A stretch of DNA of 64,000 nucleotides from Cryptomeria japonica (lineage: Eukaryota; Streptophyta; Pinopsida; Cupressales; Cupressaceae): NCBI RefSeq assembly GCF_030272615.1, contig NC_081411.1:187371449-187435448 (forward strand), given 5' to 3'. Shown one piece after another: positions 1-12,700 of this stretch. Made by a program: the position numbers and the translations under genes. Position 1 is the stretch's first letter; the number at the start of each line of letters is the position of its first letter. The notes under the pieces are model-generated. The model ran no database searches. It saw nothing but the letters and a program-made list of their open reading frames with translations, and had not been told where the DNA came from.

Positions 1-471
1 TTTGTGAAAGCATATCAGCATTACACTGGTACTAAATCCAGCATATGAAGATGCTATTTTGAGCAGTACATTCTTATTGGATTTAACCATCCAATTGTAG
101 TTAGTGTGACTCCCATTTGTGTTTGAGCAGTGAGCTCTAGGCGCTTGGCCTTTCTGCATGTGCAAACCTCATTTATGTACACTTACTATCTGTAGTAGTA
201 TCATTTGATTGTAGGTAAGGTTTCCCAACTTGGGTTTTCCCCTTATAGGGTTTCCACGTACAAATATTGGTGTTATGTGTTGTGGATGACTTTGTGTTTA
301 TGTTTCATGCACTAATCTTTACTAACATAGCAATTAACTGTTAAAACTGTCTACCGGCATACTTAACTGGTGTAGCGGTATTAAGCATTAAGGTGGTTAA
401 GTTTTTTTTGGTTTAAATTTATTTGACAACTAATTCATCCCCCTCCTCTCACATGTCCTCGAGACCTAACA
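1..471 (+). repeat. 5' LTR of Copia-1 (3' part only)
   Basis: Bases 1-471 match about 5741-6212 with scattered substitutions. The LTR ends ...CCTAACA directly before the primer site. Roughly the first 600 bp of this LTR lie outside the window, judging from the 1,073 bp 3' copy. The C-rich tract near its end is shorter than in the 3' copy. Confidence 0.92.
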
Positions 472-473
472 AT

Positions 474-485
474 TGGTATTAGAGC
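474..485 (+). other. Primer binding site, tRNA-iMet type
   Basis: TGGTATTAGAGC lies two bases after the LTR end. It differs by one C-to-T change from the standard plant TGGTATCAGAGC that pairs with initiator tRNA-Met. Confidence 0.9.
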
Positions 486-527
486 TTAGTCCTCTTTTGC
501 AGAAGTTTAACAACTTGAGGAGATCCA

Positions 528-1412
528 ATGTCTACTAACTATTTCAGGAAGGACAATCCTAAACTTGATGGAACCAACTATGGCATATGGAAGATTAGAA
601 TGGAGACACATCTAAATTGCATTGGAAAGGACATCTGGGATGTTACAAAGAATGGTTATACTGCTGCTGTACCAGGTCAGCCCAGTCCAGCTAACTTGAA
701 AAAAGATGAGGAAAATGATTGCAAAGCAAGAGAAGCACTTTTGAGTGCATTATCAGATCAACAAATCATGGGACTATCAGATAGGTCTACTGCTAAAGCT
801 ATTTGGGATCATTTGGAAACACTGAATGAAGGAGATTCCATAGTCAAAATTGCAAAACTTGAAAGCTTCCGGGTCAGATATGAACATCTAAAAATGGAAG
901 AAGATGAAAGGAATTCTGCTTTTATGGAAAGATTAAATGAAATTGTTTTGGGTATTAAATGTTGTGGAGGAACCTTAAGTGAGGATGAAATTGTTTCAAA
1001 AATTTTAAGAGGATTGCCACTGACATATAAAATGAAGGTTACTGCTATAAATGAGTTAAGAACAATGCCTAATACATCAATAACTAGGGATACATTGATT
1101 GGGAAACTTTCAACTTTTGAAATTGAGGAATTTGGTCCTATTGCTACTATTAAGACAGATTTGGCCTTTAAAGCATCAACATCATCTGCTCCATCATTTG
1201 ACAAATCTGATTGGAAAGCCTTTTATGCAAGAGAACTTGAAGAAAGTAGGAAAGAAAATGAAGAACTTGAAGAACTTGAAGCACTATTTGCAAGGAAAAT
1301 GCCTAAAGGTCTAGTTGGAAGTAAGATGAAGGTAAAGCACCCTTTAAATGTTTTAATTGCAATAAGATTGGTCATATGGCTTCGAGATGCCCTGATAGAC
1401 ATGCTAGACTAA
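528..1412 (+). pseudogene. Copia-1 Gag (capsid/nucleocapsid), frameshifted before the zinc knuckle
   Basis: Gag would package the element RNA into virus-like particles. The ATG at 528 follows a short leader after the primer site. The N-terminus has the copia Gag pattern LDGTNYGIWKIRM, followed by the usual helical Gag region. The CCHC knuckle CFNCNKIGHMASRC is read in the next frame at about 1349-1390, so a frameshift lies near 1345 and the last 20 or so residues of this frame are nonsense. In related elements gag and pol form one polyprotein, so this break alone would abolish pol expression. Confidence 0.9.
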
Positions 1413-4400
1413 GAGAAGAAGCTAGAAGAACATACAAGCCCAACCCTGAATATCAGAGATACAGATTTAAGAAGAATAAAGACAAATCTTGTTACATTGT
1501 TGATGAAGGTGTGACTGATGATTCTGATGAGGATTTGATAGACAATGGATGGGTTTTTGTTGCTATAACAGAAGATCAACTGGCACCTACTACTCAACCG
1601 GTAGTACAGGCCCTAGCAGCTAAAGTTGAAGTAAAGGATGAATGGATCATTGATTCAGGATGCTCACATCATATGACAGGAGACAAAGGTAAATTCTTGA
1701 GCTTTCAAGAATACAATGGAGGTTTAGTGAGATTTGGAGATGACAAAGCTTGTTCAATCAAAGGTAAGGGTTCAATATCTCTTGATGGTAAGCATAACAC
1801 TGACAATGTCTACTATGTTGAAGGATTAAAGCATAATATTTTGAGTGTTGGTCAATTAGTTGAGAAAGGATTTCAGTTACAATTTAAAAATGGAAAATGC
1901 AAAATCATGAACAGAACTAGTTTGGAAATTGCAATTGGTAATCAGACTAGAGGTAATATCTTTCATTTGAACAACAATGAAAAGACATGCTTGATTGCAC
2001 ATATAGATGAAAGTTGGTTATGGCATAAGAGACTCTGTCATGTAAACTTTGATTGCATGGTAAAGATCAGTACTACTAAGGCAATTAGAGATTTACCTAA
2101 AATTGTCAAACCTCATAATACAATATGTAAGGAATGTCAATTTGGAAAACAAGTTAGAGCTAGTTTCAAAAGTATTCTAGAAAAATCAAATAATGCTCTT
2201 GATTTGATTCACACTGATTTATGTGGTCCAGCTAGAACTAAAAGCTTACAAGGTGATAGATATTTCATGCTAATCATTGATGACTATTCTAGAATGTGTT
2301 GGGTTACTTTTCTCAGAGAAAAATTAGAAGCACTTGGAAAGTTCAAACTATTCAAAGAAATGGTAGAAAATGAAACTGGTAAGAAATTCAAATGTTTAAG
2401 ATCAGATAAAGGAGGAGAATTTACATCTAAGTAATTTAATACATTCTGTGAAGTGAATGGAATCAGAAGATAGCTATCAGCACCTCAGACACCACAGCAG
2501 AATGGAGTTGTTGAAAGGAAAAATAGAACTATCTTGGATGCAGCAAGAAGTATGTTATCAGAAGAAAACCTACCACATGTATTGGAGAGAAGCAGTCAGC
2601 ACAATGGTCTATACATTTAACAAAGTTCACATCAAAGGTGAAACTGGTAAGACCCCTCATGAACTATGGTTTGGTAATACTCATACTCTTAAGTATTTCA
2701 GAATATTTGGAAGTAAATGTTATATTAGAAGAAATGAGTATATTGGAAAATTTGATCCTAGAAGTGATGAAGGAATATTTCTTGGTTATTCATCTAAGAG
2801 AAAAGCATATAGATGTTTTAACAAAAGATTGCAGAAAATTGTCGAGAGTACAAATGTAAAAATTGATGAACAATTCAGAGGAACTTCAAGGTATATAGAC
2901 TCTGAACCGGCAACAAAATTTTTGACAAATGAACCTACACTAAATCCACTGGTACAGAATGAAGATCCAGCTACCCTGGTACCATCTGAGGATTCCACAG
3001 TAATTGAAGAATGACAACAAAGACACCCCGGTATGTAAGATTGAATCATTCTGAAGATCAGATAATTGGAAACAAGTTTAAAGGAGTTATGACAAGAGGA
3101 AGATTGGCAAATGAAGAGGTATGTCTTATTTCTCAAATTGAACCATCATCTGTTAATGAGGCATGTGAAGATAAATTTTGGATTAAAGCTATGGAAGAAG
3201 AATTAGAACAAATTGAGAAAAACAACACTTGGGCATTAGTTCCCCGGCCTAAAGATAAAAATGTAATTGGAACCAAATGGGTATTTAGAAACAAACTTAA
3301 TGAAGATGGTTAGGTTGTCTGAAATAAAGCAAGACTAGTGTGTAAGGGATATTCTCAGAAAGAAGGAGTTGATTACAATGAAACCTTTGCACCGGTAGCT
3401 AGAATTGAGGCAATCAGATTATTCTTGGCTTTTGTAGTACACAAGAACTACAAAGTTTATCAAATGGATATTAAATGTGCATTTTTGAATGGTGATCTTG
3501 AAGAGGAAGTCTATATTTAACAACCTGGTGGATTTTCTTTGACAGATGACAATGATATGGTTTGTAGGTTAAGAAAAGCTCTGTATGGATTAAAGCAAGC
3601 TCCAAGAGCTTGGTATGAAAGATTGGATAAGTATCTTTTAAAGATTGGTTTTACTAAAGGAAATGCAGACAACAATTTATATTAAAAAATAACTAATGAT
3701 GACATCTTGATTATAGAAGTATTTGTTGATGATATAATCTTTGGAGGAGAAGATGGATTATGTAAGGAATTTTCTATTAAAATGCAGCAAGAATTTGAAA
3801 TGTCTATGATTGGAGAAATAAAATTCTTTTTAGGATTGCAGATTTCACAGACTGATAAAGGTATATTCTTGAGTCAATCCAAATGCTTAAAAGAGTTACT
3901 AAAGAATTTTGGGATGGAGAACTCTAAATTGGTAAGCACACCTATGACAACAAATGACAAATTATCTCAAAGGGATGAATCTACACCTATTAATCCAACT
4001 AGATACAAAGCTATGATAGGAGGTTTACTGTATTTAACACAAACCAGACCTGATATTATGAATGCAGTATGTATTGTTTCAAGGTTTCAAAGTAATCTTA
4101 GAGAAAATCATGAATCAGTAGTAAAAAGGATTTTCTAGTACCTACAAGGCACTATAAATCTTGGATTATGGTATCCTAGAGATGAAAACTTTGAATTATG
4201 TCCATACATAGATGCAAATTGGGTAGGAGATGTGGATGATAGAAAAAGCACCACCGGCGGAGCATTCTTTCTTGGAAATAGACTAGTTTCTTGGTTGAGT
4301 AAGAAACAAAGTTGTACATCTTTATCAACAGCAGAATTAGAATATGTTGTAGCAGCAACTAACTGTACATAGGTACTATGGGTTAAGCAAATGTTGAAAG

Positions 4401-4763
4401 ACATAAAGGTAAAATGCAAGGAACCTATTACTATCTATTGTGATAACACTGCAACAATTGATATATCTAAGAATCTGGTATTACATTCTAAAGCCAAACA
4501 TGTTTCTATCAAACTGAATTTCTAAGGGAAAAAGTTGAAGCAAAGGAAATAAAACTCGTTTATGTGAATACTAAAGAATAGCTTGCAGATATTTTTACAA
4601 AACCTTTGCCTAAGGAGACCTTTGAATATCTAAGAGATCAGCTTGGAGTCATACCACCACCGGTAGAGACTTAGACAGTTGATGATTATCATCAACCGGT
4701 AGAATTAACAGAGAAATCTTTTATTCTGGTCTTTGATGAGGAGACTACTTCTCAGGGGGAGTA
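1376..4763 (+). pseudogene. Copia-1 Pol: protease, integrase, reverse transcriptase, RNase H (degenerate)
   Basis: Protease is DSGCSHHMTGD at about 1655. The integrase zinc finger (WHKRL...CKECQFGK) is at 2020-2150, and the core LIHTDLCGP, RSDKGGEF and QQNGVVER covers 2200-2520. RT starts near 3180 (KWVFRNKLNEDG), has [11 protein letters not shown] at 3460 and the catalytic FVDDIIFG at 3722-3745. RNase H follows, with a STAELEYV motif near 4330. The natural end is probably the TAG at 4761-4763. Stops include TAA 2432, TAG 3311, TGA 3320, TAA 3518, TAG 4136, TAG 4370 and TAG 4579. Frameshifts lie near 2580, 3010 and 4520. Most TAGs replace expected glutamine. Confidence 0.9.
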
Positions 4764-5139
4764 GTTTTTATATTGAATTGATTTGTATTTTGTATATGAA
4801 CTTGGTTTTGTTGTAACTTTGGCATTTGATGTCAAAGGGGGAGAGATATATATGGAAAAACACATTATCTTTATTATCTGTTTGGGAGAGATATATATGG
4901 AAAAACACATTATCTTTATTATCTATTGGGAAGAGATTGGTATGGAAAAACTTTGGAAAACACATGTTGCTCCCAAGGGGAGAGTTTGTTGTCTGGGAGA
5001 GATTATTACTCTCTGTATGTATTTTGATTTCTGGTTATGATCTTTTTGGAGATTGTTGGTTTTTGGTATTTGGCATTTCTGTTTTGGCACTTTGATGGTT
5101 TTTCCATCTTGTGTTGCCATCAATACCAAAGGGGGAGAT
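4764..5139 (+). repeat. Copia-1 3' untranslated tail with tandem purine-rich repeats and polypurine tract
   Basis: A 46 bp unit (GGGAGAGATATATATGG then AAAAACACATTATC...) occurs at 4838 and 4884, with a degenerate third copy from 4928. Further GGGGAGA tracts occur near 4978 and 5131. The functional polypurine tract is CCAAAGGGGGAGAT at 5126-5139, touching the 3' LTR. Multiple tract-like repeats before the 3' LTR are typical of SIRE-like elements. Confidence 0.8.
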
Positions 5140-6212
5140 TGTTGGTATGTTGGTATGGTTTTGTCATTGATGTCAACACCTACTAAAACACTATCACTTT
5201 GGAGATCTAGCAGCATTCACCGGCAAGCAAGTAACTATTGCATAGTTACTGGTATATGGTACACCAATAGGATATAATGATCACCAGCACTTGGAAAGAT
5301 ATGGAAAACACTTGGTAATATCAAAGACATTGTGTGGACATCTTGTCTTAATGAAATAATCATTGGTATATTCATATTTACATATTTTCTTTTACTGGCA
5401 AATAGGTCTAGGGTTATCCAGGGTTACACGGGCAGGTTTATCTTTTCCAGATCAGCACGACATACTATGAAGATAATTAATTGTTGTTGTAAATGCATTA
5501 AGCCAACATGTTCAATCGGTTATTGCATCAGATATTATATTGTTTGTAAAATTCTTTTATTGTAATATCTTGTAGAGCCGACCTACTAAAATTGGTCTTA
5601 GGTTATGGTATAAATGTAAGATCTTATGTGTACGATCAAGTGTGGAATGCAGAAAAGAATTGTGTGAAGGTATATGTGAGATTAAGCAAAGCTACACATG
5701 CAGACATCATTTGAAGGTGAAGCTAGGCTTTTGTGAAAGCATATCAACATTACACCAGTACTTAATCCAGCATATGAAGATGCTATTTTGAGCAGTACAT
5801 TCTTATTGGATTTAACCATCCAATTGTAGTTAGTGTGACTCCCATTTTTGTTTGAGTAGTGAGCTCTAGGCGCTTGGCCTTTCTACATGTGCAGACCCCA
5901 TTTATGTACACTTACTATCTGCAGTAGTATCATCTGATTGTGGGTAAGGTTTCCCACCGTGGTTTTTCCCCTTATAGGGTTTCCACGTACAAATATTGGT
6001 GTTATGTGTTGTGGATGACTTTGTGTTTATGTTTCATGCACTAATCTTTACTGGTATAGCAATTAATTGTTAAAACTGTCTACCGACATACTTAACTGGT
6101 TTACCAGTATTAAGAATTAAATTGGTTAAGTTGTTTTTGGTTTAAATATATTTGACAACTGATTCACCCCCCCCCCCCCCCCTCCCCTCTCAGTTGTCCC
6201 CGGGACCTAACA
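5140..6212 (+). repeat. 3' LTR of Copia-1
   Basis: It starts TGTTGGTATG right after the polypurine tract and ends CCTAACA, 1,073 bp. A TATA-like GGTATAAATG lies near 5609. Near the 3' end is the motif GATTCACC followed by a long C run and CTCTCAG (about 6163-6192), with more C than in the 5' copy. Confidence 0.9.
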
Positions 6213-6908
6213 AGCAAAACATGGTATAAAGGTTTTTGGTGAAAACCAAAAAGTTTTCTATTAAAAATTACTAAATGCAAATTTGAAGAGAGGCAATCCA
6301 GCAAGGTGAGAAGAGTGCAAAACTATTAAGTGAATAGAAGAGTGGTGAAGAGAGTGTGTAGAGATCAGATAGTGTGAAGAGTAGAGAAAGAATGCAGAGC
6401 ACCAGTAGAGTGCAGAGCAAGTGTAACCGGTGGTCAAAACAAAGAGCTTCAATTGGATCTGATTAAGCTAAGAGTAATTATTATAGCACATCATTATCTT
6501 TGGTCTTTTCTAATAACTACAACAATAAAATCCCTTAACCGAGTGGAATTTAACAAGTCCCTTTGTAAAATCCCTTAGCCAGGTGACATCTTAATTGATG
6601 ATCCTAAGTCCTTCAACAAGGCTACCTCTAACAGGGTAAAGTGTCTAAGAGGCCTAAGAGAAAATTCCTTAACTAGATGGTACCTGATAGTGTCTTTGTA
6701 ATCTCCTAACAGGGATGGCTCCTCACTGGGCGTACTCCACAAGAGTGCAGGTTTTGTCAATTTCTACTCACACTGTGGTTTTCTCCCATTAATTCCTCCT
6801 ATATTGATAAGTGCTAAGTTTGAGTTTAAACTTTGATTAAGGTTAAATCTGATCAAACTGGTATAGTGTTGATTCACCCCTCTCCTCTTAGCATCGGTGG
6901 GGAAAAAC
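6213..6908 (+). repeat. 3' part of another copia-type LTR, + orientation
   Basis: No coding. It has the features of the R/U5 half of a copia LTR: a TATA-like GGTATAAAGG just inside (about 6224), units of the AAATCCCTTAACxGxGT type (6526-6730), and GATTCACCCCTCTCC (about 6871). Copia-1 appears to have inserted into it, so the missing 5' half should lie left of the window. Confidence 0.55.
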
Positions 6909-6951
6909 ATGTAATACCCCTCTAGCCCTCACACGATAAAGAAGGCATTAT

Positions 6952-8442
6952 TGGTGCAGGAGCACCTCTTCAACAAGAAAATCATGGATCTGAGGATGAA
7001 GACTAGGATCATAGTGTTTTTCATAGTGTCTTGTGTTTATACAAGTTCCATGTATTCAATAAAGACCCCACCATGTAAAGCAATGTCACTGATTAGACAA
7101 CTTGATAAGCCAAGTGGGACAATGTGGTCAATAGGGGTAGTAGGATGTATGTTTTTCTATTTGATGAGTTTTTAGGTTGTCTTAGTGGTGTTTGGTTGAT
7201 CCGAGTTGTGTGGATCCCAAACTTGCAGTGTTTGACAACTTTTATGCAAAATGCAACTTTTGAAAGTGCAACTTTGAGAGCAAAAGTGCAACTTTTCAAA
7301 ATACGGTTGATGTAAGCATTTCAATGGCTCCAACCTCATCCAAATTTGGTTGGTAACCATTGGAGAGGACTATAAGCCTTGTGGACATGATTCCCAAGGC
7401 AAGAGAAGTTGTGGTTTGAATTTTTGATGCAATAAGACACAAATAAAATTGAGTTTTCCTAGAAATTCTGAGTTTGCAGAGATTGTATGCCCTTGTACAG
7501 ATTGAATTGAGAAAAACCATTCATGGAATAGTTTGAGGCATGAATCACCTTTTATTTCACAGTGGTCTAAGACTTTGATTGTTTCTGAGTAGGGAGAACC
7601 CTTCATTTCTCTGATTGTAGCCTAGAAAGTTAGGGTTTGGCTAGGGTTTTAGCAAAAAATGGTCATATCTTGCATTCTTTCTATCTAGAAGCTTCTTCCA
7701 TTGGTGGAGTGTAGGATTGGCCTATGTATTTTAGGATTTTCATGGGTTTTTGCAGGGGAGACTTGGTTATTTGGAGAAAGAGATAAATCTAGGTAGGCAT
7801 CTCCATGTGACTACCTTAAGCAAAATTAGGATAGTCATCTTAAAATTTGATAGCGGTAGATTCTAGGCATGCAACCCAGGAATTAGATGTTATTCACCAT
7901 TCCCTGCATGCTCATAAAGTTGGTTTTGCAGTTGGGATATCGGTAATGGGGGTTTCTTTGTAATTTAGGCCTAATCGCCCTAATTAGGTCTTTAGGCTTC
8001 TAAGGGGTTCAGACCCTTAGGTTGCAGATATTGCCAATCCATTTTGGGGATGAGTGTAACTCCCAAAAGGGTATCTATAATGGTGATTATTTTGTTAGAG
8101 TGTGTGGAAGATTTTGGAGTTAAGGTCAATTCTCTCACTAAATAGGGCTACTAGCCTAGGGGGTAGGTTTCCAAAGGATGTATAAGGATTTGAAGACAAA
8201 ACCTTAAACCAATGCTTGGAATAGTCCTTAGTAGTCATGAATGGACTAATTCCAAAGCCCCTAAGAGTAGGAGTCATCGGTGAGGCATGTTAGAGAAGTT
8301 GAAGCCATTTACTCATCTTGAGTAGGTGTTAGGCTTGAGTAGTGGAGAATAGTTCAAAACCTTAAGATGTGGATTCCTTCCTTGTAGGGTCAGACCCTAA
8401 CCTTTTGGACTTGTCCTTAGGTGTAAGAAGGCCTCTGCATCA
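6952..8442 (+). repeat. 5' LTR of Gypsy-2
   Basis: Begins TGGTGCAGGAGCACC and ends ...CTCTGCATCA, 1,491 bp. It aligns along its length with 13186-14680. No coding was recognised inside; short frames in it are not conserved. Confidence 0.92.
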
Positions 8443-8444
8443 AG

Positions 8445-8456
8445 TGGTATCAGAGC
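8445..8456 (+). other. Primer binding site of Gypsy-2, tRNA-iMet
   Basis: An exact TGGTATCAGAGC lies two bases after the 5' LTR end. Confidence 0.93.
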
Positions 8457-8491
8457 TTAGGAGTGTACTTTGGATTGGAGAAGAAGACAAG

Positions 8492-9780
8492 ATGTTAGAG
8501 GAAGAGGGATCCCAAGATATCCCATCAAGGATAGCCAATGATGAGTTGGCTATCTTGGTAAAGAAGCAGATGGTAGAGAGCAGAGCAGTCAGGGCTGAGA
8601 ACTAGGCCTTGAGAAATGAAATGGACCAGTTGAAGGGTAAAGTGGAGAGGGGAGAGAGAGACTCTGGAGAAGATGAAGAAGGGGATGAAGAGGAGATCCC
8701 TAGGTAGGAAGAACTAGAGGTTCCTGCAGACTAGAGACCCCTGATGAGTGTCCTCAAGTCCATGGAAAGAAGAGCAATGGATGTGAAATTGGATCTGCCA
8801 GTGCTTGCCGGTAAGATGGAACTGGATACAGTGATGGATTGGATAGACTCCTTAGACAATTTCTTTGAGAGTGAAGACATACCAGAGCACCAAAGGGTGA
8901 AGATGGCCCAATCCAAAATGAAAGGGGCTACACTGACTTAGTAGACTTTCATCCAAGATGAGAGGGTGAAAGAGGGAAAGAGAAAAGTGGCTACTTGGAA
9001 GAAGATGATAGCTTTGGTGAAGGAAGCCTATGTTCTAGTGGACTATAATGTCCAATTGCATAAGAGGAGACAAAATTTGAAGTAGAAGGAGATGGACGTG
9101 AGTTCCTATATAGAGAAGTTCATGAAGTTGTGTGTGAAGACTAAGGTAAAGGAGAGTTAAGATGAGAAGATGGTGAGATATCTCAATGGACTGAGATATG
9201 CCATCCAATAAGATTTGAACCTCCACACCCCGGAGATAGTCCAAAAGTGCTTTCAGTTGGCACTCAAGGTGGAGGAGAAGCTAAAGAGGAGGAAGGAACA
9301 AAATAGCAGAGGCAAAGGGAGATAAAAAAGAGGGGGAAGAAGTCCTTTTAGAGGCAAAGGAAGTGGTCTTGGATACCAAGGTGAGTCTAATCAAGAAGTC
9401 ATGAGAGGAGAGAGCAGTTACAACCAAGGAGGAGGCTACAATCAAAGAGGAAACTTTAGGGATAGAAGACCATTGCCTAGAGGAAGATCCCAAGGTACAG
9501 GACCTCCTAGATGCTACAATTGCAACGAGGAAGGGCACATGGCCAATAGATGTTTGGAGAAGACTACAAGCTCCATGGGAGAAAGGAGGAGCAATTTGGT
9601 GCAGGAATCTGATTGCCAAAATGTGGCAAGTGTAAACACCTATCAAAGTGTTAATGCTCCTGATAGCTATGGCTACCCTAAAAGAGGAGAGGATCTGATG
9701 ATGAGGAGAACAATAACCACCATGAAGGTACCTAATAAGGAACCCCCACAAAGAAAGTCTCTTTTCAAAACTACCTGCAA
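8492..9780 (+). pseudogene. Gypsy-2 Gag with one CCHC zinc knuckle
   Basis: The chosen start is the ATG at 8492, in the frame that runs through the whole element. The N-terminal acidic/coiled region is followed by a retrotransposon-gag-like helical part (8744-9270, for example MDWIDSLDNFF) and a basic RG-rich stretch (9300-9500). A CCHC knuckle CYNCNEEGHMANRC lies at about 9512-9553. In-frame stops are TAG 8603, 8705, 8732, 8939, 9083 and TAA 9158, 9209, 9323. There is no frameshift in this part, so decay was by point mutation only. Confidence 0.88.
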
Positions 9781-12700
9781 GGCAGGAGGAAAAGTATGCA
9801 AGGTCTTGATAGACTCCGGGTCTACTAAAAATTTTGTGTCACTTGAAAAGGTGGAGAAGCTTAAGTTGATAAGGTTGCCACATCCTTACCCCTATAAGGT
9901 CTCATGGCTCACCCAAGCTTAGCAAGTAGTGGTAGAAGAGAAGGCATGGGTGGAGTTTCCAATTGGATCATACAAGGATAGATTGCTATTTGATATAGCC
10001 AAAATAGATGCATGTCACCTCCTATCTGGGAGACCATGGCAGTTTGATTTGAAGGCTTATCATGATAGGGTTAGAAACACTTATTCAATTGCCAAGGATG
10101 GTAAGGTGATAGAGCTTTTACCCTAGATGGAGAATGAGATGGAACCTAAAGGGAATGATGCCAAAGTATTGTTGATAGAAGGGAAGCATTTCATGAAGAA
10201 GATGGTAGAGAAGGATGTAGTTTGCTATGCCCTCATTCCCAAGTCCAAGATGACAAAGAAGGAGCAGTTTGTAGAAAGGAAAGAAGAAGGAAAAAGGCAC
10301 ATAGACCCTATGGTTAGATAGTTGCTTGACAAATACAAAGGCATCATCTATGATGGAATGCCAAGATCCCTACCACCAGTAAGAGACATAAGTCATTGCA
10401 TACATTTGATCCCTGGATCTACCTTACCAAATAAAGTAGCATACAAACTTACTCCAAATCAGAATGCAGAGATGGAAAGACAAATTGAGAAGTTGCTTGA
10501 ATCAGAGCTAATTAGAAAAAGCGTAAGCCCATGTGCAGTACCGACTGTCCTTGCACCCAAGAAAGAAGGCACTTGGAGGCTATGCATAGACTCAAGGGCC
10601 ATCAACAAGATAACTATAAGGTATAGGTTCCCAATCCCTAGGATAGAGGATTTACTTGGTTGCTTGGGGAGTGCAAAATATTTCACCAAAATGGATCTAA
10701 AGAGTGGATACCATCAGATTAGAATAAGGCCAGGGGATGAATGGAAAACAACTTTTAAAACCAATGAGGGGTTGTATGAGTGGAAGGTCATGCGATTTGG
10801 GTTTTCCAACGCCCCTCATACCTTTATGAGGTTGATGAATGAGGTATTAGTGGAGTTCATAGGTAGGTTTGTGATAGTATACCTTGATGATATCTTGATC
10901 TTTAGCCACTCAAGGGAAGAGAACCTCAAACATATAGATATGGTCCTCAAAAGGTTACATGAAGAGAAGCTAAACATAAAATTGGATAAGTGTTTGTTCA
11001 TGCAAGAGGAGATCGTCTACTTTGGCTTTGTAATCTCACAAGTTGAATTGAAGATGGACCAGGAGAAGGTAAGTGCCATATTGTCTTGGCCTACAACTAA
11101 AACTATGAATGATGTCTAGAGTTCCCATGGTTTAGCAACTTTTTATAGGAAGTTTATAAGAGGATTTAGTCATGTTTGTGCACCTATGCTTGACACTATA
11201 AAAGGAGGACAAAAGTGCAAGTTTAGTTGGACCAAGGAGGTAGATGGCTCATTTGAAACCTTGAAGAATAAAGTTGCAAAACAACCAGTCCTTGCCCTAC
11301 CAAACTTCAACAAGATATTTCAGGTCGAGTGTGATGCAAGCCACATGGCTATTGGGGCAGTACTCAGTCAGGAAGGAAGGCTAATTGTCTTTTTAGAGAA
11401 AAACTAAATGATGCCAAGAGGAGATACTCATCCTATGACTTGGAGAGATATGCTTTGGTTTAGTCATTGAAGAAAAGTGGAGGCACTATTTATTAACTAA
11501 AAAGTTCATAGTTTTTACTGATAATCAGGCACTTAGTTTCATAAATAGTCAAGAGAAGTTAAACCACCAACACATGAAGTGGGTAGAAACCCTACAAGCT
11601 TTCACCTTCAACCTCAAGCACAAAAAGGGGGTCAAGAAAAAAATTATAGATGCTTTGAGCAGGAGGGTCTTAACCATCAACCAAATCAAGATGGAAAGTG
11701 TTGGCATTGACTCCTTGAAGAACATGTATGATGTTGATGAAGACTTTGGAGAGATCTACAAGGTATGTGAGTCTTTTGGTAACCGATATCATGTTGAATT
11801 TTCTGAATTTATGATACAAGATGGATTGCTATTTAAAGGTGGACAATTATGCATTTGTAAGTCTTCAATGAGACTGAATATCATTAGGTAGAAGCATTGT
11901 GGAGAAATGGCAGGTGATTTTGGTCTTGACAAGACCCTTGACCTTGTGAAAAGACATTACTACTAGCCTAAGTTGCAGGCAAATGTAAGGAAGTTTGTGG
12001 AGACATGTGTAATCTGTCAAAAGCCAAGGGGAAATCCACCAACACATGCTTGTACCAACCCTTACCCATTCCTTCTAGGCCATGGGATAGGATAAGCATG
12101 GATTTTGTGTTGGGTCTGCCTAGAACAAGGAGGGGATTTGACAGTGTCTTTGTAGTGGTGGACAAATTTAGCAAAATGGCTCATTTCTTGTCATGTAAAA
12201 CCTCTTGTGATGCCTCATATGTTGTAGACTTGTTCTTCAAAGAAATATTCTAGATACATGGGTTGCCTCTAAACATAGTTTCAGACATGGATGTGAAGTT
12301 CATAGGTCGCTTTTGGAGGACTCTTTGGAAGAAGTTGGGAACTAACCTAGCTTTCTCATCAGCCTACCATCCTCAAATAGATGGGAAAACTATAGTTGTC
12401 AATAGGTCCTTGGGGAACCTATTAAGATGTTTGACAAGACAATATGGAGAGAAATGGGACAATATACTATCACAGGAAGAGTTCTCATACAATGACACCA
12501 TAAATAGGAGCACAGGGAAGTCTCCTTTCCAAATTGTGTATGGCATCCACCCAAGGGGTGTATTGGAGTTGAGGGATTTGCCCAAGGAAGATCCCATTAG
12601 TGCAGATGGTGAAGCTTTTGCATCAGCCATTAAGGAGGTACATGACCAAGTGAAGTCTCATCTCCAACAATCTACAGTGAAGTACAAGGCTTATGCTGAC

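Larger units (their letters stand above)
1..6212 (+). mobile_element. Copia-1: SIRE/Maximus-like Ty1/copia retrotransposon, left end outside window
   Basis: The order is partial 5' LTR, tRNA-iMet primer site, gag, protease, integrase, reverse transcriptase, RNase H, purine-rich tail, polypurine tract and 3' LTR, all on +. Integrase before RT defines Ty1/copia. The protease motif DSGCSHHMTGD, the RT box FVDDIIFG, LTRs over 1 kb and repeated GGGGGAGA tracts before the 3' LTR fit the SIRE/Maximus lineage; that lineage call is from memory of family motifs. The reading frame is broken many times, so the copy is dead. Its target duplication cannot be checked because the left end is missing. Confidence 0.93.
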
